Below are positions 20,087 to 33,670 of a stretch of DNA of 64,000 bases, in pieces. The translations under genes and the position numbers were made by a program. Each line of letters begins with the position of its first letter. Within the stretch, counting starts at the first letter, position 1. Source of the stretch: Primulina eburnea (taxonomy: Eukaryota > Streptophyta > Magnoliopsida > Lamiales > Gesneriaceae). The notes under the pieces are model-generated. The model saw nothing but the letters and a program-made list of their open reading frames with translations. It did not search any database and was not told where the DNA came from. The stretch spans positions 33,761,281-33,825,280 of the forward strand of contig NC_133103.1 of NCBI RefSeq assembly GCF_022965805.1. The letters are read 5' to 3'.

Positions 20087-23000
20087 GACATTTCTATGGA
20101 CTTTATTTTGGGGTTGCCTACGACTAAGAAGGGGAGAGATTCTATTTTTGTTGTTGTGGATAGATTCTCTAAGATGGCACATTTTATAACTTGTCATAAA
20201 ACCGATGATGCTTCTAACATTGCGGATTTGTTCTTTAGAGAAGTCGTTAGGTTGCATGGCATGCCTAGGACTATTGTTTCTGTTCGCGATGTTAAATTCT
20301 TGAGTTACTTTTGGAAGACTTTATGGGCTAAACTTGGCACAAAATTGTTGATTTCTACTACTTGTCATCCTCAAACGGATGGACAAACTGAAGTTGTCAA
20401 TAGAACTTTGGGAACACTTTTGCGTGCTATTCTTAAAAAGAACTTTGATTGAAATTTCTATGGACGTTATTTTCGGGTTGCCTAGGACTAAGAAGGGGAG
20501 GGATTATATTTTTGTTGTTGTGTATAGATTCTCTAAGATGGCACATTTTATAGCTTGTCATAAAACCGATGATGCTTTAAACATGGCGGATTTGTTCTTT
20601 AGAGAAGTCGTTAGGTTTCATGGCATGCCTAGGACTATTGTTTCTAGTCGCGATGTTAAATTTTTGAGTTACTTTTGGAAGACTTTATGGGCTAAACTTG
20701 GCACAAAATTGTTGTTTTTTACTACTTGTCATCCTCAAACGGATGGACAAACTGAAGTTGTCATTAGAACTTTGGGAACACTTTTGCGTGCTATTCTTAA
20801 AAAGAACTTGGATTGACATTTCTATTGATTTTATTTTGGGGTTGCCTAGGACTAAGAAGGGGAGGTATTCTATTTTTGTTGTTGTGGATAGATTCTCTAT
20901 GATGGCACATTTTATAGCTTGTCATAAAACGATGATGCTTCAAACATTGCGGATTTGTTCTTTAGAGAAGTCGTTAGGTTGCTTGGCATGCCTAGGACTA
21001 TTGTTTCTGATCGCGATAGTAAAATCTTGAGTTACTTTTGGATGACTTTATTGCTAAACTTGGCACAAAATTGTTGTTTTCTACTACTTTTCATCCTCAA
21101 ACGGATGGACAAACTGAAGTTGTCAATAGAACTTTGGGAATACTTTTGCGTGCTATTCTTAAAAAGAACTTGGATTGACATTTCTATGGACTTTATTTTG
21201 GGGTTGCCTACGACTAAGAAGGGGAGAGATTCTATTTTTGTTGTTGTGGATAGATTCTCTAAGATGACATATTTTATAGCTTGTCATAAAACCGATGATG
21301 CTTCAAACATTGCGGATTTTTTCTTTAGAGAAGTCGTTAGGTTGCATGGCATGCCTAGGACTATTGTTTCTAGTCGCGATGTTAAATTCTTGAGTTACTT
21401 TTGGAAGACTTTATGGGCTAAACTTGGCACAAAATTATTGTTTTCTACTACTTTTCATCCTCAAACGGATGGACAAACTGAAGTTTTCAATAGAACTTTG
21501 GGAACACTTTTGCGTGTTATTCTTAAAAAGAACTTGGATTGACATTTCTATGGACTTAATTTTGGGGTTGCCTAGGACTAAGAAAGGGAGGGATTCTATT
21601 TTTGTTGTTGTGGATAGATTCTCTAAGATGGCTCATTTTATAGCTTGTCATAAAACCGATGATGCTTTAAACATTGCGGATTTGTTCTTTAGAGAAGTCG
21701 TTAGGTTGCATGGCATGCCTAAGAAAATTGTTTCTGGTCGCGATGTTAAATTCTTGAGTTACTTTTGGAAGACTTTATGGGCTAAACTTGGCACAAAATT
21801 GTTGATTTCTACTACTTGTCATCCTCAAACGGATGGACAAACTGAAGTTGTCAATAGAACTTTGGGAACACTTTTGCGTGCTATTCTTAAAAAGAACTTG
21901 GATTGACATTTCTATGGACGTTATTTTCGGGTTGCCTAGGACTAAGAAGGGGAGGGATTATATTTTTGTTGTTGTGTGTAGATTCTCTAAGATGGCACAT
22001 TTTATAGCTTGTCATAAAACCGATGATGCTTTAAACATTGCGGATTTGTTCTTTAGAGAAGTCGTTAGGTTGCATGGCATGCCTAGGACTATTGTTTCTA
22101 GTCGCGATGTTAAATTTTTGAGTTACTTTTGGAAGACTTTATGGGCTAAACTTGGCACAAAATTGTTGTTTTTTACTACTTGTCATCCTCAAACGGATGG
22201 ACAAACTGAAGTTGTCAATAGAACTTTGGGAACACTTTTGCGTGCTATTCTTAAAAAGAACTTGGATTGACATTTCTATTGATTTTATTTTGGGGTTGCC
22301 TAGGAATAAGAAGGGGAGGTATTCTATTTTTGTTGTTGTGGATAGATTCTCTATGATGGCACATTTTATAGCTTGTCATAAAACGATGATGCTTCAAACA
22401 TTGCGGATTTGTTCTTTAGAGAAGTCGTTAGGTTGCTTGGCATGCCTAGGACTATTGTTTCTGATCACGATAGTAAAATCTTGAGTTACTTTTGGAAGAC
22501 TTTATGGGCTAAACTTGGCACAAAATTGTTGTTTTCTACTACTTTTCATCCTCAAACGGATGGACAAACTGAAGTTGTCAATAGAACTTTGGGAACACTT
22601 TTGCGTGCTATTCTTAAAAAGAACTTGGATTGACATTTCTATGGACTTTATTTTGGGGTTGCCTACGACTAAGAAGGGGAAAGATTCTATTTTTGTTGTT
22701 GTGGATAGATTTTCTAAGATGACACATTTTATAGCTTGTCATAAAACCGATGATGCTTCAAACATTGCGGATTTTTTCTTTAGAGAAGTCGTTAGGTTGC
22801 ATGGCATGCCTAGGACTATTGTTTCTAGTCGCGATGTTAAATTCTTGAGTTACTTTTGGAAGACTTTATGGGCTAAATTTGGCACAAAATTGTTGTTTTC
22901 TACTACTTTTCATCCTCAAACGGATGGACAAACTGAAGTTGTCCATAGAACTTTGGGAACACTTTTGCGTGTTATTCTTAAAAAGAACTTGGATTGACAT

Positions 23001-26000
23001 TTCTATGGACTTAATTTTGGGGTTGCCTAGGACTAAGAAAGGGAGGGATTCTATTTTTGTTGTTGTGGATAGATTCTCTAAGATGGCTCATTTTATAGCT
23101 TGTCATAAAACCGATGATGCTTTAAACATTGCGGATTTGTTCTTTAGAGAAGTCGTTAGGTTGCATGCCATGCCTAAGAATATTGTTTCTGGTCGCGATG
23201 TTAAATTCTTGAGTTACTTTTGGAAGACTTTATGGGCTAAACTTGGCACAAAATTGTTGTTTTCTACTACTTGTCATCCTGAAACGGATGGACAAACTGA
23301 AGTTGTCAATAGAACTTTCGGAACACTTTTGCGTGCTATTCTTAAAAAGAACTTGGATTGACATTTCTATGGACTTTATTTTGGGGTTGCCTAGGACTAA
23401 GAAGGGGAGAGATTCTATTTTTGTTGTTGTGGATAGATTCTCTAAGATGGAACATTTTATAGCTTGTCATAAAACCAATGATGTTTCAAACATTGAGGAT
23501 TTGTTCTTTAGAGAAGTCGTTAGGTTGCATGGCATGCCTAGAACTATTATTTCTAGTCGCGATGTTAAATTCTTGAGTTACTTTTGGAAGACTTTATGGG
23601 ATAAACTTGGCACAAAATTGTTGTCTTCTAATACTTGTCATCCTCAAACGGATGGACAAAATGAAGTTGTCAATAGAACTTTAGGAACACTTTTGCGTGC
23701 TATTCTTAAAAAGAACTTGGATTGACATTTCTATGGACGTTATTTTCGGGTTGCCTAGGACTAAGAAGGGGAGGGATTATATTTTTGTTGTTGTGTATAG
23801 ATTCTCTAAGATGACACATTTTATAGCTTGTCATAAAACCGATGATGCTTTAAACATTGCGGATTTGTTCTTTAGAGAAGTCGTTAGGTTGCATGGCATG
23901 CCTAGGACTATTGTTTCTAGTCGCGATGTTAAATTCTTGATTTACTTTTGGAAGACTTTATGGGCTAAACTTGGCACAAAATTGTTGTTTTTTACTACTT
24001 GTCATCCTCAAACGGATGGACAAACTGAAGTTGTCAATAGAACTTTGGGAACACTTTTGCGTGCTATTCTTAAAAAGAACTTGGATTGACATTTCTATGG
24101 ACTTTAATTTGGGGTTGCCTAAGACTAAGAAGGGGAGAGATTCTATTTTTGTTGTTGTGGATAGATTATCTAAGATGACACATTTTATAGCTTGTCATAA
24201 AACCGATGATGCTTCAAACATTGCGGATTTGTTCTTTAGAGAAGTCGTTAGGTTGCATGGCATGCCTAGGACTATTGTTTCTGGTCGCGATGTTAAATTC
24301 TTGAGTTACTTTTGGAAGACTTTATGGGCTAAACTTGGCACAAAATTGTTCTTTTCTACTACTTGTCATCCTCAAACGGATGGACAAACTGAAGTTGTCA
24401 ATAGAACTTTGGGAACACTTTAGCGTGCTATTCTTAAAAAGAACTTGGATTGACATTTCTTTGGACGTTATTTTCGGGTTGCCTAGGCCTAAGAAGGGGA
24501 GGGATTATATTTCTGTTGTTGTGTATAGATTCTCTAAGATGGCACATTTTATAGCTTGTCATAAAACCGATGATGCTTTAAACATTGCGGATTTGTTCTT
24601 TAGAGAAGTCGTTAGGTTGCATGGCATGCCTAGGACTATTGTTTCTAGTAGCGATGTTAAATTTTTGAGTTACTTTTGGAAGAGTTTATGGGCTAAACTT
24701 GGCACAAAATTGTTGTTTTTTACTACTTGTCATCCTTAAACGGATGGACAAACTGAAGTTGTCAATAGAACTTTGGGAACACTTTTGTGTGCTATTCTTA
24801 AAAAGAACTTGGATTGACATTTCTATTGATTTTATTTTGGGGTTGCCTAGGACTAAGAAGGGGAGGTATTCTATTTTTGTTGTTGTGGATAGATTCTCTA
24901 TGATGGCACATTTTATAGCTTGTCATAAACCGATGATGCTTCAAACATTGCGGATTTGTTCTTTAGAGAAGTCGTTAGGTTGCATGGAATGCCTAGGACT
25001 ATTGTTTCTGGTCGCGATGTTAAATTCTTGAGTTACTTTTGGAAGACTTTATGGGCTAAACTTGGCACAAAATTGTTGGTTTTTACTACTTGTCATCCTT
25101 AAACGGATGGACAAACTGAAGTTGTCAATAGAACTTTGGGAACACTTTTGCGTGCTATTCTTAAAAAGAACTTGGATTGACATTTCTATGGACTTTATTT
25201 TGGGGTTGCCTAAGACTAAGAAGGGGAGAGATTCTATTTTTGTTGTTGTGGATAGATTATCTAAGATGACACATTTTATAGCTTGTCATAAAACCGATGA
25301 TGCTTCGAACATTGCGGATTTGTTCTTTAGAGAAGTCGTTAGGTTGCATGGCATGCCTAGGACTATTGTTTCTGGTCGCGATGTTAATTTCTTGAGTTAC
25401 TTTTGGAAGACTTTATGGGCTAAACTTGGCACAAAATTGTTGTTTTCTACTACTTTTCATCCTCAAACGGATGGACAAACTGAAGTTGTCCATAGAACTT
25501 TGGGAACACTTTTGCGTGTTATTCTTAAAAAGAACTTGGATTGACATTTCTATGGACTTAATTTTGGGGTTGCCTAGGACTAAGAAAGGGAGGGATTCTA
25601 TTTTTTTTGTCGTGGATAGATTCTCTAAGATGGCTCATTTTATAGCTTGTCATAAAACCGATGATGCTTCAAACATTGCGGATTTGTTCTTTAGAGAAGT
25701 CGTTAGGTTGCATGGCATGCCTAGGACTATTGTTTCTCGTCGCGATGTTAAATTCTTGAGTTACTTTTGGAAGACTTTATGGGCTAAACTTGGCACAAAA
25801 TTGTTCTTTTCTACTACTTGTCATCCTCAAACGGATGGACAAACTGAAGTTGTCAATAGGACTTTGGGAATACTTTTGCGTGCTATTCTTAAAAAGAACT
25901 TGGATTGACATTTCTATAGACGTTATTTTCGGGTTGCCTAGGACTAAGAAGGGAGGGATTATATTTTTGTTGTTGTGGATAGATTCTCTAAGATGACACA

Positions 26001-28650
26001 TTTTATAGCTTGTCATAAAACCGATGATGCTTCAAACATTGCGGATTTGTTCTTTAGAGAAGTCGTTAGGTTGAATGGCATGCCTAGAACTATTATTTCT
26101 GGTCGCGATGTTAAATTCTTGAGTTACTTTTGGAAGACTTTATGGGATAAACTTGGCACAAAATTGTTGTTTTTTACTACTTGTCATCCTCAAACGGATG
26201 GACAAACTGAAGTTGTCAATAGAACTTTGGGAACACTTTTGCGTGCTATTCTTAAAAAGAACTTGGATTGACATTTCTATTGATTTTATTTTGGGGTTGC
26301 CTAGGACTAAGAAGGGGAGGTATTCTATTTTTGTTGTTGTGGATAGATTCTCTATGATGGCACATTTTATAGCTTGTCATAAAACGATGATGCTTCAAAC
26401 ATTGCGGATTTGTTCTTTAGAGAAGTCGTTAGGTTGCTTGGCATGCCTAGGACTATTGTTTCTGATCACGATAGTAAAATCTTGAGTTACTTTTGGAAGA
26501 CTTTATGGGCTAAACTTGGCACAAAATTGTTGTTTTCTACTACTTTTCATCCTCAAACGGATGGACAAACTGAAGTTGTCAATAGAACTTGGGAACACTT
26601 TTGCGTGCTATTCTTAAAAAGAACTTGGATTGACATTTCTATGGACGTTATTTTCGGGTTGTCTACGACTAAGAAGGGGAGAGATTCTATTTTTGTTGTT
26701 GTGGATAGATTCTCTAAGATGACACATTTTATAGCTTGTCATAAAACCGATGATGCTTCAAACATTGCGGATTTTTTCTTTAGAGAAGTCGTTAGGTTGC
26801 ATGGCATGCCTAGGACTATTGTTTCTAGTCGCGATGTTAAATTCTTGAGTTACTTTTGGACGACTTTATGGGCTAAACTTGGCACAAAATTGTTCTTTTC
26901 TACTAACTTGTCATCCTCAAACGGATGGACAAACTGAAGTTGTCAATAGAACTTTGGGAACACTTTAGCGTGCTATTCTTAAAAAGAACTTGGATTGACA
27001 TTTCTATGGACGTTATTTCCGGGTTGCCTAGGACTAAGAAGGGAGGGATTATATTTTTGTTGTTGTGGATAGATTCTCTAAGATGACACATTTTATAGCT
27101 TGTCATAAAACCGATGATGCTTCAAACATTGCGGATTTGTTCTTTAGAGAAGTCGTTAGGTTGCATGGCATGCCTAGAACTATTATTTCTGGTCGCGATG
27201 TTAAATTCTTGAGTTACTTTTGGAAGACTTTATGGGATAAACTTGGCACAAAATTGTTGTCTTCTAATACTTGTCATCCTCAAAGGGATGGACAAACTGA
27301 AGTTGTCAATAGAACTTTGGGAACACTTTTGCGTGCTATTCTTAAAAAGAACTTGGATTGACATTTCTATGGACTTTATTTTGGGGTTGCCTAAGACTAA
27401 GAAGGGGAGAGATTCTATTTTTGTTGTTGTGGATAGATTATCTAAGATGACACATTTTATAGCTTGTCATAAAACCGATGATGCTTCAAACATTGCGGAT
27501 TTGTTCTTTATAGAAGTCGTTAGGTTGCATGGCATTCCTAGGACTATTGTTTCTGGTCGCGATGTTAAATTTTTGAGTTACTTTTGGAAGACTTTATGGG
27601 CTAAACTTGGCACAAAATTGTTGGTTTTTACTACTTGTCATCCTTAAACGGATGGACAAACTGAAGTTGTCAATAGAACTTTGGGAACACTTTTGCGTGC
27701 TATTCTTAAAAAGAACTTGGATTGACATTTCTATAAACTTTATTTTGGGGTTGCCTAAGACTAAGAAGGGGAGAGATTCCATTTTTGTTGTTGTGGATAG
27801 ATTATCTAAGATGACACATTTTATAGCTTGTCATAAAACCGAAGATGCTTCAAACATTGCGGATTTGTTCTTTAGAGAAGTCGTTAGGTTGCATGGCATG
27901 CCTAGGACTATTGTTTCTGGTCGCGATGTTAAATTCTTGAGTTACTTTTGGAAGACTTTATGGGCCAAACTTGGCACAAAATTGTTCTTTTCTACTACTT
28001 GTCATCCTCAAACGGATGGACAAACTGAAGTTGTCAATAGAACTTTGGGAACACTTTTGCGTGCTATTCTTAAAAAGAACTTGGATTGACTTTTCTATGG
28101 ACGTTATTTTCGGGTTGCCTAGGACTAAGAAGGGGAGGGATTATATTTTTGTTGTTGTGTATAGATTCTCTAAGATGGCACATTTTATAGCTTGTCATAA
28201 AACCGATGATGCTTCAAACATTGCAGATTTGTTCTTTAGAGAAGTCGTTAGGTTGCATTCATGCCTAGGACTATTGTTTCTGATCGCGATGTTAAATTCT
28301 TGATTTACTTTTGGAAGACTTTATGGGCTAAACTTGGCACAAAATTGTTGTTTTCTACTACATGCCATCCTCAAACGGATGGACAAACTGAAGTTTTCAA
28401 TAGAACTTTGGGAACACTTTTGCGTGCTATTCTTAAAAAGAACTTTGATTGTTATTTCTATGGACTTTATTTTGGGGTTGCCTAAGACTAAGAAGGGGAG
28501 AGATTCTATTTTTGTTGTTGTGGATAGATTCTCTAAGATGACACATTTTATAGCTTGTCATAAAACCGATGATGCTTCAAACATTGCGGATTTGTTCTTT
28601 AGAGAAGTCGTTAGGTTGCGTGGCATGCCTAGGACTATTGTTTCTGGTCG

Positions 28651-28716
28651 CCTAGATTAGTAGCTAAAGAATTCCTTCAAGAATATTGAGTCGAACCCTT
28701 TTAGAGATAGGGAAAA
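28651..28716 (+). other. 66-bp unique insertion inside a satellite monomer
   Basis: Between ggtcg and cgatgtt of a monomer are 66 bases (cctagattagtagctaaag … gagataggg aaaa) that do not occur in other monomers. There is no TG…CA and no clear target duplication; the origin is not recognised. Confidence 0.85.
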
Positions 28717-31254
28717 CGATGTTAAATTCTTGAGTTACTTTTGGAAGATTTTATGGGCTAAACTTGGCACAAAATTGTTCTTTTCTACTACTTGTCATCC
28801 TCAAACGGATGGACAAACTAAAGTTGTCAATAGAACTTTGGGAATACTTTTGCGTGCTATTCTTAAAAAGAACTTGGATTGACATTTCTATGGACGTTAT
28901 TTTCGGGTTGCCTAGGACTAAGAAGGGAGGGATTATATTTTTGTTGTTGTGGATAGATTCTCTAAGATGACACATTTTATAGCTTGTCATAAAACCAATG
29001 ATCCTTCAAACATTGCGGATTTGTTCATTAGAGAAGTCTTTAGGTTGCATGGCATGCCTAGGACTATTGTTTCTGGTCGCGATGTTAAATTCTTGAGTTA
29101 CTTTTGGAAGACTTTATGGGCTAAACTTGGCACAAAATTGTTCTTTTCTACTACTTGTCATCCTCAAACGGATGGACAAACTGAAGTTGTCAATAGAACT
29201 TTGGGAACACTTTTGCGTGCTATTCTTAAAAGAACTTGGATTGACATTTCCATGGACGTTATTTTCGGGTTGCCTAGGACTAAGAAGGGGAGGGATTATA
29301 TTTTTGTTGTTGTGTATAGATTTTCTAAGATGGCACATTTTATAGCTTGTCATAAAACCGATGATGCTTTAAACATTGCGGATTAGTTCTTTAGAGAAGT
29401 CGTTAGGTTGCATGGCATGCCTAGGACTATTGTTTCTAGTCGCGATGTTAAATTTTTGAGTTACTTTTGGAAGACATTATGGGCTAAACTTGGCACAAAA
29501 TTGTTGTTTTTTACTACTTGTCATCCTCAAACGGATGGACAAACTGAAGTTGTCAATAGAACTTTGGGAACACTTTTGCGTGCTATTCTTAAAAAGAACT
29601 TGGATTGACATTTCTATTGATTTTATTTTGGGGTTGCCTAGGACTAAGAATGGGAGGTATTCTATTTTTGTTGTTGTGGATAGATTCTCTATGATGGCAC
29701 ATTTTATAGCTTGTCATAAACCGATGATGCTTCAAACATTGCGGATTTGTTCTTTAGAGAAGTCGTTAGGTTGCATGGCATGCCTAGGACTATTGTTTCT
29801 GGTCGCGATGTTAAATTCTTGAGTTACTTTTGGAAGAATTTATGGGCTAAACTTGGCACAAAATTGTTGGTTTTTACTACTTGTCATCCTTAAACGGATG
29901 GACAAACTGAAGTTGTCAATAGAACTTTGGGAACACTTTTGCGTGCTATTCTTAAAAAGAACTTGGATTGACATTTCTATGCACTTTATTTTGGGGTTGC
30001 CTAAAACTAAGAAGGGGAGAGATTCTATTTTTGTTGTTGTGGATAGATTATCTAAGATGACACATTTTATAGCTTGTCATAAAACCGATGATGCTTCAAA
30101 CATTGCGGATTTGTTCTTTAGAGAAGTCGTTAGGGTTGCATGGCATGCCTAGGACTATTGTTTCTGGTCGCGATGTTAAATTCTTGAGTTACTTTTGGAA
30201 GACTTTATGGGCTAAACTTGGCACAAAATTGTTGTTTTCTACTACTTTTCATCCTCAAACGGATGGACAAACTGAAGTTGTCCATAGAACTTTGGGAACA
30301 CTTTTGCGTGTTATTCTTAAAAAGAACTTGGATTGACATTTCTATGGACTTAATTTTGGGGTTGCCTAGGACTAAGAAAGGGAGGGATTCTATTTTTGTT
30401 GTTGTGGATAGATTCTCTAAGATGGCTCATTTTATAGCTTGTCATAAAACCGATGATGCTTCAAACATTGCGGATTTGTTCTTTAGAGAAGTCGTTAGGT
30501 TGTATTCATGCCTAGGACTATTGTTTCTGGTCGCGATGTTAAATTCTTGAGTTACTTTTGGAAGACTTTATGGGCTAAACTTGGCACAAAATTGTTGTTT
30601 TCTACTATTTGCCATCCTCAAACGGATGGACAAACTGAAGTTTTCAATAGAACTTTGGGAACACTTTTGCGTGCTATTCTTAAAAAGAACTTGGATTGAT
30701 ATTTCGATGGACTTTATTTTGTTGTTGCCGAGGACTAAGAAGGGGAGTGATTATATTTTTGTTGTTGTGGATAGATTCTCTAAGATGGCACATTTTATAG
30801 CTTGTCATAAAACCGATGATGCTTCAAACTTTGCGGATTTGTTCTTTAGAGAAGTCGTTAGGTTGCATGGCATGCCTAGGACTATTGTTTCTAGTCGCGA
30901 TGTTAAATTCTTGAGTTACTTTTGGAAGACTTTATGGGCTAAACTTGGCACAAAATTGTTGTTTTTTACTACTTGTCATCCTCAAACGGATGGGCAAACT
31001 GAAGTTGTCAATAAAACTTTGGGAACACTTTTGCGTGCTATTCTTAAAAAGAACTTGGATTGACATTTCTATGGACTTTATTTTGGGGTTGCCTAAGACT
31101 AAGAAGGGGAGAGATTCTATTTTTGTTGTTGTGGATAGATTCTCTATGATGGCACATTTATAGCTTGTCATAAACCGATGATGCTTCAAACATTGCGGAT
31201 TTTTTCTTTAGAGAAGTCGTTAGGTTGCATGGCATGCCTAGGACTATTTTTTCT

Positions 31255-31354
31255 NNNNNNNNNNNNNNNNNNNNNNNNNNNNNNNNNNNNNNNNNNNNNN
31301 NNNNNNNNNNNNNNNNNNNNNNNNNNNNNNNNNNNNNNNNNNNNNNNNNNNNNN
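31255..31354. other. Assembly gap (100 N)
   Basis: Exactly 100 N, the usual placeholder for a gap of unknown size. Satellite lies to the left and LTR sequence to the right. Confidence 0.99.
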
Positions 31355-31853
31355 GACGGACGGATTTCTCACAAAAGGCGTAAGGATTATTCTTTATTCT
31401 TCCTCGACTTCTTCTCGTTCCTTTCTTCTGAATTCTGAAGAGTAACATATGTATATATTTGTATAATCCCATGTTGCATGCGAAGAAACGTGTCACCCTT
31501 CTCAATGCCGGCTGGCGCTCGGGCGGTAATAATTTCCGCCCAGGCGCGAGCTCAGCGCTCGGGCGGTAAATATCTGCCGCCCGGGCGCGAAGAGTTCTGT
31601 CTCCGAATTCCCCCTTGGCGCTCGGCGGTCAAAAACACCGCCCGGGCGCCACATTTTCTGCCCGAACCAAAATTTGCGATTCATTGGCGCTCGGGCGGTG
31701 CTTTTCTACCGCTCGAGCGCCGAGGATTCTGTCCACTTCCGTGGTTATCATGCAACGACGCTCGATCTCGGCATAACTGTTCTTTGAGTTCTTATAACCT
31801 TAATCATGCCAATAAATCACTGTCTGATTGATAAATTAAATCTCGGCATTACA
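31355..31853 (-). repeat. U3 portion of an element 2 family LTR, with four GC-rich hairpin modules
   Basis: It starts gacggacggatt, as at 7751 in the element 2 LTR, and ends ctcggcattaca. A TATA-like region is at about 31448-31468. Modules at 31513-31547, 31554-31588, 31616-31650 and 31685-31721 each have arms of the GCGCTCGGGCGGT / ACCGCCCGGGCGC type around a short AT-rich loop. Confidence 0.85.
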
Positions 31854-31868
31854 TTTCTCCCCCCTCTT
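31854..31868 (-). promoter_or_regulatory. Polypurine tract of element 5
   Basis: The minus strand reads AAGAGGGGGGAGAAA directly before TGTAATGCCG, the LTR start. It is the plus-strand DNA primer site of the element and shows that this LTR is a 3' LTR. Confidence 0.9.
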
Positions 31869-33660
31869 AGATCTGAGTTCGTCCTCGAACTCATAAGCAA
31901 TCAATTTCAAATATAGAAAGAAATGTATAATAGAGTTTAACATCCAAACTCATTTCACTAGCCAACCTCATCCCATATTACTGGCTATACAACACCCATA
32001 TATGCCAATTGCAATCCATAACAAAGCAATACCACCTATAGTTGCTATTCCATCTTGTTACCCCAATCAAGGACCTATGCCATCTTCGGTTTTCAAATAC
32101 CAATCGTCATCATCCGACATTGGTTTCCTACATCTATCCATTCTGAATTATCTGATAACTAGTGCTAACATTCAGCACTAGAGTTCTACTAATATCTTTC
32201 AATATCTGAACAAGACACTCCGACTACCTGTCACTCTGTATAAAAGTTTGAGAGAAAACAACTTATGATATAACCTATCATAAGTGCAAACTTCATCACA
32301 ATCACATCAATCTGATTATTTCTTTGACAGTGACTCTGTCTTCTAGTTTTGTTGGTAATCTTCTTATACAACCTACTAGATATAGATTGAACAATCTATC
32401 AATCACAATCATCTCACATCTCTATCTGAAGAAAATGCGGTAATTTTACCACAAAGTAATAGAAATGTATTCCCATTTCTATTCAGAATATACTAAGTCG
32501 GTAATCATCTTCTATTCCTAGCTTCTGCTTCTTTTGTTAGCGATCCAGACATATCAGTACCATTTTTCCCAACCTTTCGGTAACTTCGGTTATAACTGAT
32601 CAAATCTGTCTATACCAACACTATTTTGTTCGAGTATCATACATTCTGAAATATCTGAATAAACTGATCCTCTGCGGTGCATTTCTGACACTACTTGTGA
32701 CTTCAGATTCGAACTATCCGTGATAAACAATCAGTTATAATATAAATAATGAAGAAATACCTACCTGGCATTTGGCTCTGACTACCCATATCAAAAGCTA
32801 TAAATAATTCTGAAACATTCTGACTCACAACATAGAAGTAGTCTGTCTGTACAAACACAAAGTCACATATCTGTTACTGTAAACGAGGCTCTGCCCTGAT
32901 TTCAACTGTTTACATAAACTGTATTACACTGATTCACAATAACGGTAATATCACATTGAATTCTGAATAGAAAGAACTTATACAGATCTAGTGAGTTTAA
33001 AAAAAAAACTCAAACATAATAAATTCTGGCTGGCTGACCAAATCTTCATACTGCCCAGATCAACTGCTATATCCATCTGCAAATAGAATATACTCCCAAC
33101 CAATATAAAATGTCTCCAATACTGATTTAACTCATAATATACTCAGCAGATGTAAATCAAACACAAACATAAGATAATCAATAAATAATCTGTCTAGCTT
33201 AGATAAGAAAGTTCTGACATATCTGACCTTCTGCTAATTCTGACATTCCTGATACCGCACATTCTGAATATAAACCTGTATTAATAACTGCATTCGGATC
33301 CCTACCTGACCCATTGCTGATACAATAATCACCGTTCTCGGAATATTTAACCTAGTCTTCAAATATTCAATATAACCAATCAATGCGGGGGAATATCCCG
33401 GAATCATAGATATAACAAGCATAATTCTTCAAATACCCCTGAACACATAATCTGTCAATCTAGAACCAGAACTAAAATGTCTTCAAGAGAAATACACAAT
33501 CAACTGGATTCTTTAGCCCATACTTTAATCTGTCAATTCTTTCAATTCTCTCCTGATAGAGAAACCCATATGACATCTTATCTAAGCAAACACCAGTTAA
33601 CTATTATATTACTATCAAATTTAGGCTCGATTTCAGTGGATCTACTGAATACTATAAGTA
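31869..33660 (-). other. Noncoding internal region of element 5
   Basis: AT-rich, with no recognisable RT, RNase H or integrase. The segment 32710-33530 parallels element 2 at 3279-4150. At 33580-33660 the minus strand matches the protease/RT linker of element 2 (ggctcgatttcagt…tctactgaatac). The whole pol enzyme region is therefore absent from this family. Confidence 0.75.
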
Positions 33661-33670
33661 ATCCAATGGG

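Larger units (their letters stand above)
18541..31254 (+). repeat. Integrase-core satellite, left block (about 35 monomers of 364 bp)
   Basis: Head-to-tail 364-bp monomers (occasionally 363) share the same order of words: gacatttctatggactt…, gattctatttttgttg…, cataaaaccgatgatg…, ttaaattcttgag…, catcctcaaacggatgg…, cttaaaaagaacttgg. Translation gives a Ty3/gypsy integrase core. The block starts mid-monomer at the element 4 LTR and ends mid-monomer at the N gap. Local repeats of four monomers (period about 1455 bp, 20.45-23.3 kb) and 13 monomers (about 4.79 kb: 24335 matches 29127, 24699 matches 29490, 25062 matches 29853) are visible. Confidence 0.97.
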
